Source of the DNA: Branchiostoma floridae
Lineage: Eukaryota; Chordata; Leptocardii; Amphioxiformes; Branchiostomatidae
Direction of reading: 5' to 3'
NCBI RefSeq assembly: GCF_000003815.2
Contig: NC_049994.1
Span: 5,080,392-5,144,391 of the forward strand
DNA length: 64,000 bases
Below, piece after piece: positions 10,879 to 22,010 of the stretch. Position numbers and translations under genes: made by a program. Below the pieces are notes generated by a model that was given only the letters and a program-made list of their open reading frames with translations, searched no databases and was not told where the DNA came from. Every line of letters begins with the position of its first letter. The stretch's first letter is position 1.

Positions 10879-13800
10879 GTGAGTTGATGTCCTGTTCTTA
10901 TTTGCCTTCACGGAAAGGAAACATATTTCTTTCTCAGTTTCTTCTTCTATGTGTGGCCAGGCCCGACGCAGCTCAGTCACTGACGTATGGGCAACTTAAG
11001 CTTTTAGCATCATGGTAACTGCAGGTTGCATGTGCATAGCAGGTGGTAGGATAGAGCTGGAGGGGCTTGTCATCATCTAATATGAATTGAATATGCTTGA
11101 GTGAGAATAAGATCATGAACAGAGCATCCAGAACATGAGGAAACATCATGTATTTGCTTGTAAATGCTGCGTTTCTATTCTGTTACTGCTTTTTCTGTAT
11201 TTGCGCGTGTCAAACAGTAGTCTGAAAAAACGGCCACGAGGTCTACCATGAAATTTCTTTCTCAACTGAATTCCGGACTCCTCGGCCACTGCGTGATTGT
11301 TGGGGATCGGTCGATGCTTGCAGGTCACCGAGGCCCATCCAATGACAATTTGACCAAGAACAAGATTCTCAGATTTCCGTTACATAAGCTGGTGTCTAAC
11401 TGGACCGGACCATATATGCATGCATGTTTATGCCAGGCACTTGGACGCTAGGCCGTGAGTCATCAAGAAAACAGTACAAAATAGACAGAAAGCTCGATAA
11501 AAACGGCTAATAAAAACAGCCGGAGCCTAAGCTTTATTTGGAGATTACAAAGAAGGCGTTATTCGACTAGAATGGGCGCCAATCGGTGACAATCTGTAGC
11601 CTAAAGTCGCTATTTTTCTAGTAAAGGAAATCGCAATACAGAAAATGGTGCAAAGTGGTGCAGTTTTTCTTTCATAATATGCTGCGCCAAGTATCATAAA
11701 TAAAGATCCCTTTATAATATCAGATCTCTTTTTGATGCGTTTTTAACACTGTAAATTGGTTCTTAATTCAGTGGAAACTGTGATTTCCAATAAGGCATAG
11801 GAAAGAATTATTATGTTTTTACGTGTATGGGTGACTCTCCATTTAACATCCTATCCGGGGGACGTCTCCAGGAGAAGATAGGTACTCATTTTCAACTGAG
11901 TGAAGTGAGGAAAATGCCTTTCCCAAATGCACTTTATCGGTGACATGGCAGGTTTCAAATACAAGACCTCTTGGGCCTGAGCCAAACGCGTAGTCAAATC
12001 AGCTTGATAAAATGACCGGTAAAGACCTTGGTCTCTTTCGTAAACAGTATAACTTACGGTCGTAACCAGCAAATGTAAAAGTGTAAAAAAATCTGTAAAT
12101 TTTCTGTCAAAAGATTCTGTCAGGCAGGTAATTAAGTAAGCTTTGGCGCAGTGAAAGAGATCAGATTTCATTTCATAACCAGTGTAACCTTTAGTCGTAC
12201 CGAACAAAGATGTAAGTGTAAAGAAAACTTAACACCTTCAATCAGAAGATCTGTTCAAGCAGGTAAATTAGTTTTATAAGAAGTGCGGTGCATCAGGTTT
12301 CGTATATGCATCTCATAACAAGTCTTAGATTCGGTCATAGAGAGCATTGAACTCAATAAAGAAAAAGTCTAAAGAAGTTCGCTCAGGTGACGAAATTAGT
12401 TTTATAAGAAGTGCGGTGCATCAGGTTTCGTATATGCATTTCATAACCAGTGTTAGAATCGGTCATAGAGAGCATTGAACTCAATAAAGAAAAATTCTAA
12501 AGAAGTTCCTTAGGTGACGAAATTAGTTTTATAAGAAGTGCGGTGCATCAGGTTTCGTATATGCATCTCATAACAAGTCTTAGATTCGGTCATAGAGAGC
12601 ATTGAACTCAATAAAGAAAAAAGTCTAAAGAAGTTCGCTCAGGTAACCAAATTAGTTTTATAAGAAGCGCGGTGCATCAGGTTTCGTACATGCATTTCAT
12701 AACCAGGGTTACATTCGGTCATAGTGACCAATGATGTCAATAAAGAAAAAGTCTAAAGGAAACTAGTAAACATCTTCTTTTAGAAGATCTGTTCAAAGAG
12801 ATAATTAAGTTTTGTAAGAAGTCCAGTGAAAGAGATCAGATTTCATTTCATAACCAGTGTTAGAATCGGTCATAGAGAGCATTGAACTCAATAAAGAAAA
12901 ATTCTAAAGAAGTTCGCTCAGGTAACCAAATTAGTTTTATAAGAAGTGCGGTGCATCAGGTTTCGTACATGCATTTCATAACCAGGGTTACATTCGGTCA
13001 TAGTGACCAATGATGTCAATAAAGAAAAAGTCTAAAGGAAACTAGTAAACATCTTCTTTTAGAAGATCTGTTCAAAGAGATAATTAAGTTTTGTAAGAAG
13101 TCCAGTGAAAGAAATCAGGTTTCGTTTCATAACCAGTGTTATCTTCGGTCATAACACGAGCAAAGATGGAAATGAAAAAGAAATAAATAAACCTATTCTG
13201 TCAGAAGCCGATATGTTGCCTACGGTTTCTCTTTTGACGCGGCTATATATGGATGCTACACATGGGATATCATCCTTATAATATATACACGCGAGTACAA
13301 CCGTATATATGTTTACTTCCAGGTGAAGTATTAGTAGTATTTCCGTCTGCGTAAAGTATTCTAGCATAGGTTATTTTAAGGTGGTATCGCACTACACTTG
13401 GGGCACCGGTGCGGCACTGTGGGGTTCGTTCACTGTGGCACTGTTGTGTTATTTTTGTTCTTTTTTATAATTTAGATATTGCGAAATATGTAAATGTATG
13501 ACTTAGAAGACAACAAAATACACAAAACGTAAGAAAATCTTTGGAACCCCGTAGTGCCGCACCGGTGCCTCAAGTACAGTGAGATACCACCTTAAGTCAT
13601 CGAAAGTAAAACTAAGATGATGCTTATTTTACAGGTATGCATAGCTGTCGCCACAGAACGGAAATTACGTCATCCGCAGAACTGGCTTCTGGTGTCACTG
13701 GCCGCTAGTGACTTACTGGTAAGTCTTTTTTAGCTCCGCGAAGAAGGTCGATGACATCCAATCATGAAGACATCCTGACGATGCAGCAAGGTATACATTT

Positions 13801-16800
13801 CTGTATTAAAGAAGTGTAGCGAATGTACAATGTAGCGAAACGACTTCTGCCATGTAGCGAAACGACTCTAGTGAACAATGTAGCGAAACTTTAGCGAAGA
13901 ATTAGTGAAACAATAGTAACGAACAATGTAGCAAAATGATTTCTGTGATGTAGCGAAACGACTCCAGCGAACGATTAGTCAAACGACGTCTGCCATGTAG
14001 TGGCGAAACGACTCTAGCGAGCAATTAGCGAAACGACAGTAGCGAACAATGTAGTGAAACGATTTCTGTAATGTAGCGAAACGACCCTAGTGAACAATTA
14101 GTCAAACAAGAGTTCGTAGACCTCAGGCCTGCATGAAATGTATTAGGTGTCTGTAGACCTATTGTGTATCTTTTTTCCTTTTCGTCCCTGGTTGCGTATT
14201 TTTACCGTGTTGGTTGTGCACCATGCAAAAGTCTGAAATTCCATTTTCAGAATGTGTAAGTTTGGGCATGGATGAACATTAATTATTTTGGATTTCTTAA
14301 GCATGTAACCAACCACAGTACCTTAAAGTTATTGAGACGACTTTTCCTACCTTTTTTGGTCTCAGAGTCAGATGGCCCATGTAGTTGTTCCGTCACACAT
14401 GATATATTCAGTACTGATATCTTCCTATTTCAATGTACTGACCTAATGCAGCTGCTAAATCTCCTTATTGTACCAATGATATTCATTAAAGATTTATTTC
14501 TGGAGTGTTATATCACTTGACACTGGAAGGTTATTTGCATAATTTGAAAAATTATATTTTTACAGTAGTTCCATAGACAATATGAATAGTGGTAGGCCCC
14601 ATCCAGCAGCATTAGGGTGGTATGATATTTTGTTCAATCCGTCCAACTAAAACCTAAATCTCCTGAAGTACCTAAGCCATATTTTACAGCAGAATTTACT
14701 ACTCAAAATGTCCTTGTCAATCCCATTCATAAATGGCAAGCTGCTGGCAACTTTAAAAAGTTCAGAAAGCTGTCGTAGTCAGAGTGAACACCCAGCAAAC
14801 ATCCCCCAAATCAATGAGCAGCTGCTTAGAGGAGGAAACAATTTCATCATATATTTGCAGTGACAAAATGCAACAAACGATACCAAATTTAAAACAAAAC
14901 AAAGCCTCTACCACTTAACCTTGCCCGTACTATAGATTAAGCAGGCCCAAAAATCAAGCAAATATGACTAGCCCCAAACTACAAATTACCTGCATACAAT
15001 ACGGAAATGGCATCCCCAAAGAAACAACAAGAAACAGGAAAAATTATACACATACCTTTGTCTTACACTCAAGCTCTATACATTTCTCCTCCACTTTAGA
15101 AAGTTGTATCTTCTGCTGATTGCCAAACAGGGTAAAGGAACTTGTACCAGAACATTAAACCCAGTACTACACAGCTCTCAAAACACCACAAACTCGGACT
15201 AAGAAGCAAACTCAAACTGTACCTAACAAATACAGCAACAGATACTAGACTAAGTATATCATCTGGCAGGTCAGACACTGTTGATACAAAGTAACCTGAT
15301 ACATTGAAGGTGGCCTAGGCCAGATGATGGTTCTAGGTGTAAACTTAAAGACCTCTCAATCAACCAAAACAGATGATGGTTCTACCCAACCCAACCGTCA
15401 GCAACCAAGCAGATATTGGGGGGATGCCCCAACCACACCAAAACAGGGTCAACCTATACAGTATCAAGTTCAAGCACTAGGAGGCCCAAAATCAAACCTC
15501 ACCACCAGGACACCACCAACAACTCACGTACCAAATAGCAACACAATGGCACCTTGCGTTCCGGAGATACAGCGCACGCCCCGTGCCCGCACAAAAGGTA
15601 ACCTAAAATGTCAAGTTCAAGCACCAAGGGCGCCAAAATCAAAATTGAGAATCATTCACCCATCGCCGACACATGTGCCAAATATCATCGCGCCAGCACC
15701 AACCGTTCAGAAGAAATATAACTCCGGAAATACCCCTCCCGGACACAAAATTCGACCTGCCGGGTCAAGTTCATACGCGGCAAGGCCCAAAGTCAATCCT
15801 AGGCAACAGGCAACAACCCCCCACCCATGCACCAAAAATCGTTGCAATCGCGCGTATCGTTCCGGACACACAGCGCCAAAAGTGCCCCCAAAACACCAAA
15901 AATGCCACCTGCAATGTCAAGTTCAAACGCCAGGAGGCCCAAAATCAAACCTGAGTGACAGGCCACCACCCCCAACCCACGTACTAAAAATCGTCGTGCT
16001 CGCACCATCCGTTCTGGAGATACAGCGCCCTAAATCCCCAGCTTCCAAATTTTCCCACGCCCGTGAAAACCATACCTGCATACATGCAGGTAATGACTTA
16101 TATAATGCCATGTAGTGACGAAACGACTCAGCGAACGATTAGCGATACGACTGTAGCAAACAATGTAGCGAAATGACTTCTGCCATGTAGCGAAACGACT
16201 CTAGTGAACAATGTAGTGAAACGACTTCTGTCATGTAGCAAAATGACTCTAGCTAACAAATTAGCGAACCGACTTCTGTCATGTAGCGAAACGACTTTAG
16301 CGAACAATTAGTGAAACGACTTCTGCCATGTAGCGGCGAAACGACTCTAGCGACCAATTAGCGAAGCGACAGTAGAGAACAATGTAGCAAAATGATTTCT
16401 GTAATGTTGCGAAACGACTCTAGCGAACAATTAGTCAAACGACTTCTGCCTTTTAGCGTGAGACCACTCTAGCGAACGATTAGCGAAATGACTGTAGCAA
16501 TTCACAAACTGTAGCGAAACGACTTTTGCCATGTAGTGAAACGACTCTAACAAACAATGTAGCGAAACGACTTCTGTCATATAGCGAAACAACTCTAGCG
16601 AACAATTAGCGAAACGACTCTAGCGAACAATTAGCGAAACAACTCTAGCGAACAATTAGCGAAACGACTCTAGCGAACAATATAGCGAAACGACTCTAGC
16701 AAACAATGTAGCGAAACGACTGTAGCGAACAATGTAGCGAAACGACAGGTTACGGACATTTATGCATTGACTCCACCCCTTACTGCAGGTGGGGTCGCTC

Positions 16801-18355
16801 ATCATGCCGTTGTCGTTGGCCCATGAGCTGATGGGTTACTGGGCGTTCGGGCCGGTGTGGTGTGAGATCTGGCTGGCCATGGACGTGTTCGCCTGTACCG
16901 CCTCTATCTTCAACCTGTGCCTCATCGCACTGGAGCGGTACCGCTGCGTTGTCAACCCCACCGCTTACCGCAGGTACTTATGACCTCACTGCGTTATTGA
17001 GATATTGTGTCTGTCTGTGTGTGTGTGTGTTTGTGTGTGTGTAAGTGCTTGTTTGTGTTTCCGGATTTTTATAGTTAGCATAACTCAAGAATCTCTCAAT
17101 GGATTACGATGATATTTGGTGTGTAGGTACATGCAGGTATTGGAAAGACATGTAGGTGAAATGGAAAGAAGGTCGAGTTTACTCTTTGACCGCCAAATGA
17201 TTAGATTTTGGGCCTCCTAGTAAGTCATTTGCATGAAATTTACACAATTATTTCTCGTAGCCCGACGATCGGGAACTTAGCCTACAATACACATCATACA
17301 TTCCTATTTTGCTTCTTTCTTGTAGCCCGACGATCAACCGGCGCCAGGGAATCCTGATCGCAGGAGCTTACATCATCGCAGCTGCCATCTCCCTCCCGCC
17401 GCTGTTCGGCTGGGCCGAGCCCCGGGCGCAGGACGGCGCCCTCCCGATGTGCCCGCTGCACCGGTCCATCGGCTACGTCGCCTTCTCGGCCACTGCGAGC
17501 TTCTACATCCCACTAATCGTCATGGTGACGGCCTACATCTGTCTGATCGTGGCAACACGGGCGCACCTCAGAAAGAAGATCTCCAAGCGTCCTTCGGGAG
17601 AGCCACTGCCACAACCCAAACCAGCTGCAGTCTCGGAGATGAAGAAGGTTGATGATGGTTACATCCATCTGAGGGTGATGCGGTCAACCGCTACCATTAC
17701 TGGTTCGCGCCGTATGAGTGTTGTTGGCAGTACCCCGACTAGCCCTGGTCGCAACCAAGCTACACCGCCCAAGAAGCCAAGAAATCCGAGAGACAAGAAC
17801 CAGGGCAAGAAGATTATCACCGTACTAACGGCTACAGCATCTACTGACAGAAAACATGGGGAGAAGAGTGGCAGAAGTGGTCAGGGTGGCGCAGACATCT
17901 CCAAAGAAAGTAGTGACGGAAAGCAGCCCAAAGGGTCGTTTCCCATCAGGTTTGAAGAAGCCAAGAGCGAGGTTGTCACTGAAGCTCTGCAGCGAATCGG
18001 CACAAAGATGGAGCTGCAGTTCGACAGAAATCGGAAGGGGGCGCCAGGTCTCAGTCCACGGCAGGAGAGGCTGAAGATTTTACAGTCCAGAGAGCGGCGG
18101 TTCACGCTGATCATCGGGCTCGTCATGGGGGCGTTCATCGTCTGCTGGTACCCGTTCTTCCAGCTCTACCCCATCGTGGTTGCCTGCGAGTCGTGCAACG
18201 TGCCTGAGCTTGTCTTCAAGTTCTTCTTCTGGATTGGTTACTGCAACAGCGCTGTCAACCCGATCATCTATACTATCTTTAACAAAGACTTCAGGGGCGC
18301 CTTTCTGAGAATCATCACGTACGGTTTCCGCAAACGCCGCGCACATGGCGTTTAG
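10729..18355 (+). CDS. ADRA2-like: alpha-2 adrenergic-like class A aminergic receptor
   Basis: Exons 10729-10878, 13635-13718, 16789-16973 and 17326-18355 give 482 residues with phases 0, 0 and 2. It is a seven-helix plasma-membrane receptor predicted to bind a biogenic amine and signal through a G protein. Visible marks are N5 in an N-x-T sequon, N48 (TM1), D76 (TM2), the C103/C182 disulfide pair, D110 in TM3 for the amine nitrogen, ERY 127-129 at the DRY site, S194 and S198 in TM5 at the catechol-binding spacing, CWYP 413-416 in TM6 and NPIIY 451-455 in TM7. The run MGYW-FG--WCEI and the end FFFWIGYCNS-NPIIYTIF resemble alpha-2 adrenoceptors. The third inner loop is about 170 residues, basic and Ser/Thr-rich, with a PKA-like RRMS. 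The usual TM4 tryptophan is replaced by Y155. Vertebrate alpha-2 genes lack coding introns; this one has three. Octopamine or dopamine specificity cannot be excluded. Confidence 0.88.
10879..13634. other. receptor intron 1
   Basis: 2.76 kb with no exon. Its middle is a tandem array (annotated separately). An inverted pair around 13380-13430 and 13545-13600 ('aaggtggtatcgcactacac..tggggcaccggtgcggcac' and complement) is probably a small MITE. Confidence 0.6.
12125..13165. repeat. tandem array with alternating 125-129 and 154-155 bp units
   Basis: The unit runs from 'aagtgcggtgcatcaggttt' through 'cataaccagtgttagattcg' and 'caataaagaaaaagtctaaa'. Unit starts fall near 12281, 12409, 12536, 12665, 12819, 12944 and 13099, with a diverged copy before the first. 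The last two pairs form a higher-order repeat of about 280 bp. Confidence 0.8.
13635..13718 (+). CDS. aminergic receptor exon 2
   Basis: 28 codons, phase 0 at both ends, acceptor ttttacag, donor GTAAGT. It encodes the end of TM1, inner loop 1 and the start of TM2 (NWLLVSLAASDLL). Confidence 0.88.
13820..14105. repeat. TAGCGAAACGACT minisatellite, left block
   Basis: Imperfect copies of about 25 bp (tagcgaaacgactctagcga + acaat). The same repeat resumes at 16108 after 2 kb of other sequence. Confidence 0.85.
14106..15440. other. unique-looking sequence between two blocks of one minisatellite
   Basis: No exon is recognised. It is AT-rich with only short chance frames on either strand. Because the same minisatellite flanks this segment plus the array that follows, it may be an insertion, but I find no clear terminal repeats. 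Confidence 0.4.
15450..16075. repeat. satellite-like array, about 147-154 bp unit, four copies
   Basis: The word 'tcaagttcaagc-c-aggaggcccaaaatcaaa' recurs with starts at about 15465, 15612, 15766 and 15918. A 263-codon open frame (15324-16115) covers it. Two of the three periods are not multiples of three, so the peptide repeat seen in copies 1, 2 and 4 is read in a different frame in copy 3. That argues against a protein gene. Confidence 0.7.
16108..16747. repeat. TAGCGAAACGACT minisatellite, right block
   Basis: About 25 copies of the 25-bp unit, most regular at 16575-16745. It ends 41 bp before receptor exon 3. Confidence 0.88.
16789..16973 (+). CDS. aminergic receptor exon 3
   Basis: Acceptor ttactgcag, donor GTACTT after a phase-2 break. 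It encodes TM2 end, outer loop 1 and TM3 with D110 and the ERY motif. Confidence 0.88.
17326..18355 (+). CDS. aminergic receptor exon 4
   Basis: Acceptor ttcttgtag at 17325. The first base completes a Ser codon, giving YRSPTINRR. It encodes inner loop 2, TM4-TM7, the long third inner loop and the C-tail ending KRRAHGV. Stop TAG is at 18353-18355. Confidence 0.9.
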
Positions 18356-20115
18356 GTAAATGACCGGGGAGTGAAGAGCTTGAGGGCTCCTCCATATCGC
18401 CCAATCAAAATAGATTACAGTGCACAACAACCAATCAGCAGCCTCATCTGGACAGTCAAAGAGAACAATGTGATTCCAACGCAGATCAAGCAATCAGCAG
18501 CCTCATCTGGACAGCAAATCAGAACAATGAGATTCCAACGCACAGCAACCAATCAACAGCCTTATCTGGACCGTCCAATCAGAACAATGACGCAACAACA
18601 AATCAGCAGTCTTATCTGGACAGCCAATAAGATTCCAACGCACAACAACCAATCAACAGCCTTATCTGGACCGTCCAATTAGAACAGTGACATTTCAACG
18701 CACTGCAACAACAAATCAGCAGTCTTATCTGGACAGCCAACAAGAACAATGAGATTCCAACGCAGAACAACCAATCAGAAGCCTTATCCAGACAACCAAT
18801 AAAAAAAATGAGATTCCAACGCAAAACAACCAAACAGTCGCCTAAAATCAGAACAATTGCTTCTAAACGCACAACAATGAATCAGCTGACTTGCACAAAC
18901 AATGAACGGTATCACAACTTGCCAATATAGATATTTATTGGTTATTAATGTAAGTTTTGTCTGTGTGTAGAACTATCTGTAGTGTATGTTCATTAATACA
19001 CGTATTGTCCATGGACACATAGAATGATTTTGGTTCTGCAAACTTCAAAGTAATTAAGATTCCATAACAAGTGTTCATAAACATATGTGGCAACATTCAA
19101 TGCATATTAATAAGGAATGTATAAAAAATCTAAACTTCTTATAACTTTTCCCCTAAAATTACTTTTGTATATCATGTAAGATCATTGTTGATATTCACGC
19201 ATATGTACTTTTGTGATGTTACATTCGTGCCTTTGTTAACTACTTATATGCATGTAGTCAAGTTATTCCAATGTTCAGATCTTTTATTGTAGATGTTGTA
19301 ATGGTGGGTTCAATATAACATGCCTAGAAAAGTTTCTCTCAACGCGGATGTGCCACTTTCACAAACTGGGGCGTGGCTGACCGGAAAATTTGCAAGAATT
19401 GTGGTTTAAAAGATAATATGAGCATCATTTGTGTATATTTCTTGATTAGACGTACACTTTTACCTTTTGTTTCCACAGCCAGACCGGGCCCCGGTTTGGA
19501 AATATGATCGTAGCATAACGTATGATGAATTTTTGTCTAAAATTACATTGTATATATTTAAAATCATCATGTACATCCATGTATTGTATCAATTGTACTT
19601 TTGGAACGTAATATTCAAGGTTTTGCTCATTATGTAATTTGGCTATTTCAGTGTCATACTAGTATTTTAAACGTAGGTTATTGTTAGACTTAGAGATAAA
19701 ATCAGCTCAATCAAAACTACCAGGAAACGTTTCCTTAACTAAGTCGTATCTATAAGCTCTTACTTAAACTTTAACGTAGATCTTTACACAATACTTATTA
19801 ACATGTGAGTAAAAGTAAAACTTATTATACTGTCATCTTATTATTTTGGTGTGGTTCATGATTAAATCAGCTGCAGTTATACCTTGTTTCTATGTTTATT
19901 ATCAATATCTGATATTGCGCTTATATCGATATCACTATCTAGGCAAATGTTGTTGTTTTTTTCATTGCCTCCGGGATACATTTTCCACAGATGCCAAGTA
20001 AGGTCGTGAATAGGGGTGGGTACGGTGTACCGGTACAAAACCTGAAATAAAACAGTGGACCGGAAGTTGGACCGCGATTCGAATATCAACAAATTACTGG
20101 TACATGTATTTGGCA
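18356..20115 (+). other. receptor 3' flank and intergenic DNA
   Basis: The proximal part is probably 3' UTR. After the minisatellite at 18418-18895 the sequence is AT-rich with no exon. An AATAAA occurs at 18798-18803 inside the repeat. A piece at 19470-19510 (gtttccaca...ccgggccccggt-tggaaat) matches 3740-3785 and marks a dispersed repeat. Confidence 0.45.
18418..18895. repeat. 59-bp minisatellite in receptor 3' UTR
   Basis: About seven copies of a unit with 'aaccaatcagcagccttatc', 'tggaca', 'aatcagaacaatgagattcc', 'aacgcacaac'. It starts 62 bp after the receptor stop, so it is probably transcribed. The copies carry CCAAT words, which follow from the repeat. Confidence 0.8.
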
Positions 20116-20129
20116 AGGCAATTATTTGG

Positions 20130-20332
20130 TAGTCTCTACCAGACTCCGGATCGCTGGAAAATCGTAGTAATGGAACAAATAGAGAGGAATATAACCGGCC
20201 AGGGAACAGCTCGCAATCCTAGGTCGCGTTACTGTTGCCTAGCTAGCTGGCTATATTCCTCTGGCCGGCATACTCCTCTATTTGTACCATTTCTACGATT
20301 TTTTCCAGCGACTCGGAGTCTGGTAGAGACTA
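20130..20332. mobile_element. hairpin MITE with perfect 9-bp target duplication
   Basis: The ends TAGTCTCTACCAGACTCC and its complement extend inward for about 80 bp per arm. Both sides carry ATTATTTGG (20121-20129 and 20333-20341). A 9-bp duplication is typical of Mutator-like elements. It lies 42 bp from the stop codon of the acetyltransferase, probably in its 3' UTR. Confidence 0.75.
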
Positions 20333-20373
20333 ATTATTTGGCGCAACACCCTACCCTGACAGAAACAAACCAT

Positions 20374-20982
20374 TTAATGTAACTGCTCCACAGAACCAGT
20401 TAGAGTTGAGAAGTCGTAGTAAAACTGCACAGCATCGGTGTAGCCTAAACCCTTTATAAATCCCGCATTCGGCACTATGCCGATTTCCTTAAACCCAAGA
20501 CCGCGCCAGGTTCTTAAAGATGCTTCGTTATTAACGTAAACTAAGTTAAAGAAGGACGCCTTGTATCCAAGATCCCTTGCAATGTAAAGGAAACGTTCGG
20601 CCATCTTCTTCCCTAGACCCTGGCCCCTTTCTGACTCCTTCACTATAAAGCCAGCATTACATATATGAGACGACCTTCCGGGAAAGTTGGGCTTGACGTA
20701 GAAAGCTCCAAGAACGTCTTCAGACGTCTTGGCGGTATCCCTGGCAACGAAGACGTCGTGAGAGAGGTAGTAGTCGCGGAAGTCTTGAAGAGACTCCATT
20801 TTCTCCTGAGGATAGCTCTGTCCGTCTTCAACGATCTTCTTGAAGATGGAGAAGAGTTGTTCCACGTCTTGCTCCCTGTAGTGGTCCAGGGAGACCTGTC
20901 TTCCGTTAGGCAGAGACATTGGTAAGGGAAGGTAAGGTAGTCTCTGGGAGGAGCCCCTGGCTTCAATGACGTAGCAACTCAT
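20374..20982 (-). CDS. GNAT-family N-acetyltransferase
   Basis: A 202-residue frame on the minus strand without introns. GNAT enzymes move an acetyl group from acetyl-CoA to an amine. Residues 119-124 (RGQGLG) match the acetyl-CoA pyrophosphate loop Q/R-x-x-G-x-G/A, preceded by the strand SHICNAGFIV. Residues 146-164 (NLVYVNNEASLRTWRGLGF) fit the later N-x-x-A...G-F core, and the fold ends with a Y-T-D-A-V-Q-F-Y strand. From memory, the phrase LGYK-S-FNLV---N-AS--W--LGF resembles fungal Mpr1-like acetyltransferases; this is not a tested match. The substrate is unknown. No signal peptide or membrane helix is seen, so it is probably cytosolic. A strong acceptor and donor upstream suggest a 5' UTR intron, which argues against a bare retrocopy. 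Another in-frame Met lies at residue 22; the first ATG is preferred for length. Confidence 0.85.
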   Translation of the reverse strand: MSCYVIEARGSSQRLPYLPLPMSLPNGRQVSLDHYREQDVEQLFSIFKKIVEDGQSYPQEKMESLQDFRDYYLSHDVFVARDTAKTSEDVLGAFYVKPNFPGRSSHICNAGFIVKESERGQGLGKKMAERFLYIARDLGYKASFFNLVYVNNEASLRTWRGLGFKEIGIVPNAGFIKGLGYTDAVQFYYDFSTLTGSVEQLH

Positions 20983-21019
20983 CCTTGTTATGACATATAG
21001 CTAGACGGTCTGAAAGAAA

Positions 21020-22010
21020 CTGCAAAAAAAAGAAAGAAAGAAATGTTTACATGTTAACAATCTAGATAGAATAGAAGAATATCAATAGCTGATTTATATT
21101 TCCCTGTTCATACACATAATGAATACAATTTGATGTCTAAGGAGCTTAGAGTCTTGAGACAAACTTTTGATTATAATGAAACATATATCTGTTCTAACTT
21201 ACATTTTCACCATCACATAAGAAGCGTGGAAATGTCAACCTTCATTTAGTAGATCCCTTGTAGCTTAACAATGTATATTATAATACATGTGTTTGGTTCT
21301 TCTGTTGTGACCTGTACAGTGTACTCACTGACCAGTGGGTATGTACTGTTAATGTTTATACAGGCTAATGATTACCAGGCTAGTCCTGCCACGTAGTTGA
21401 TACTACTCCATAAGGCTATAAGGCCTCGTATCATTTGGCTAGCCTCTATTGAGGGTCTGCATGGGGGGGGTCCGACAACGATTTTCGCTGAATTCAGAAG
21501 AATCCCCTACGTATTACGCTAAACCAAGAAAGACAATTACGCTCAATTGGGTCGCCTAGCTACGAATAACGCAGATAAGATGGTTTTGCCTACAAATTAC
21601 GGGAAATAGAAATAGGCTGCCTACGCCTTACGTAAAAGAGCATGCAGACCCTCTCTATTGTACAAATTGTACGCTGGGGGCTTCAGCCGGCCAGAGGAGT
21701 ATTTTCCTCACCGTCTCCCACACGGTCTTAGACCACCGATCCACGGAGCCTGGTAGAGGCTATTATATGTTATGTTGTAGCCCCAAGACACGAGGTCGGC
21801 TTCTCGGCTACCGCAAGTTGGCATTGCTGTTTTTGACCTCATGGTAGCCGGGATGTTTCATTTAGATGAAGACCTCACTGTCGCGATGTCGATCTGCCTT
21901 AACACCTCAAACAACCTCAACTGACTTCATATGCAACTACCTTGTGTGGCAGTCTGGATACATTGTTCATGCATTTAACAATAACAAAGAACCGTAAAAG
22001 TACTTACCTG
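21020..22010 (-). other. predicted 5' UTR intron of the acetyltransferase gene
   Basis: On the minus strand the exon side ends CAG and the donor reads GTAAGTA (22007 downward). The acceptor at 21020-21022 is preceded by a long pyrimidine run (ttctttctttctttttttt-gcag), 37 bases before the ATG. A second AG about 10 bases further is possible. Predicted from consensus only. Confidence 0.5.
21451..21653. mobile_element. MITE with 6-bp target duplication
   Basis: The ends GAGGGTCTGCATG / CATGCAGACCCTC are exact inverted repeats, flanked by TCTATT at 21445-21450 and 21654-21659. The interior contains several 'ctacg-attacg' words. It is nested in another inverted-end element running about 21440-21770 (tagcctctattg / ggtagaggcta). 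It lies inside the predicted acetyltransferase UTR intron. Confidence 0.65.

Noticed and set aside
10422-11018. 198-codon plus-strand frame over receptor exon 1
   Set aside because: It reads the conserved TM1 exon in the wrong frame and runs through the donor.
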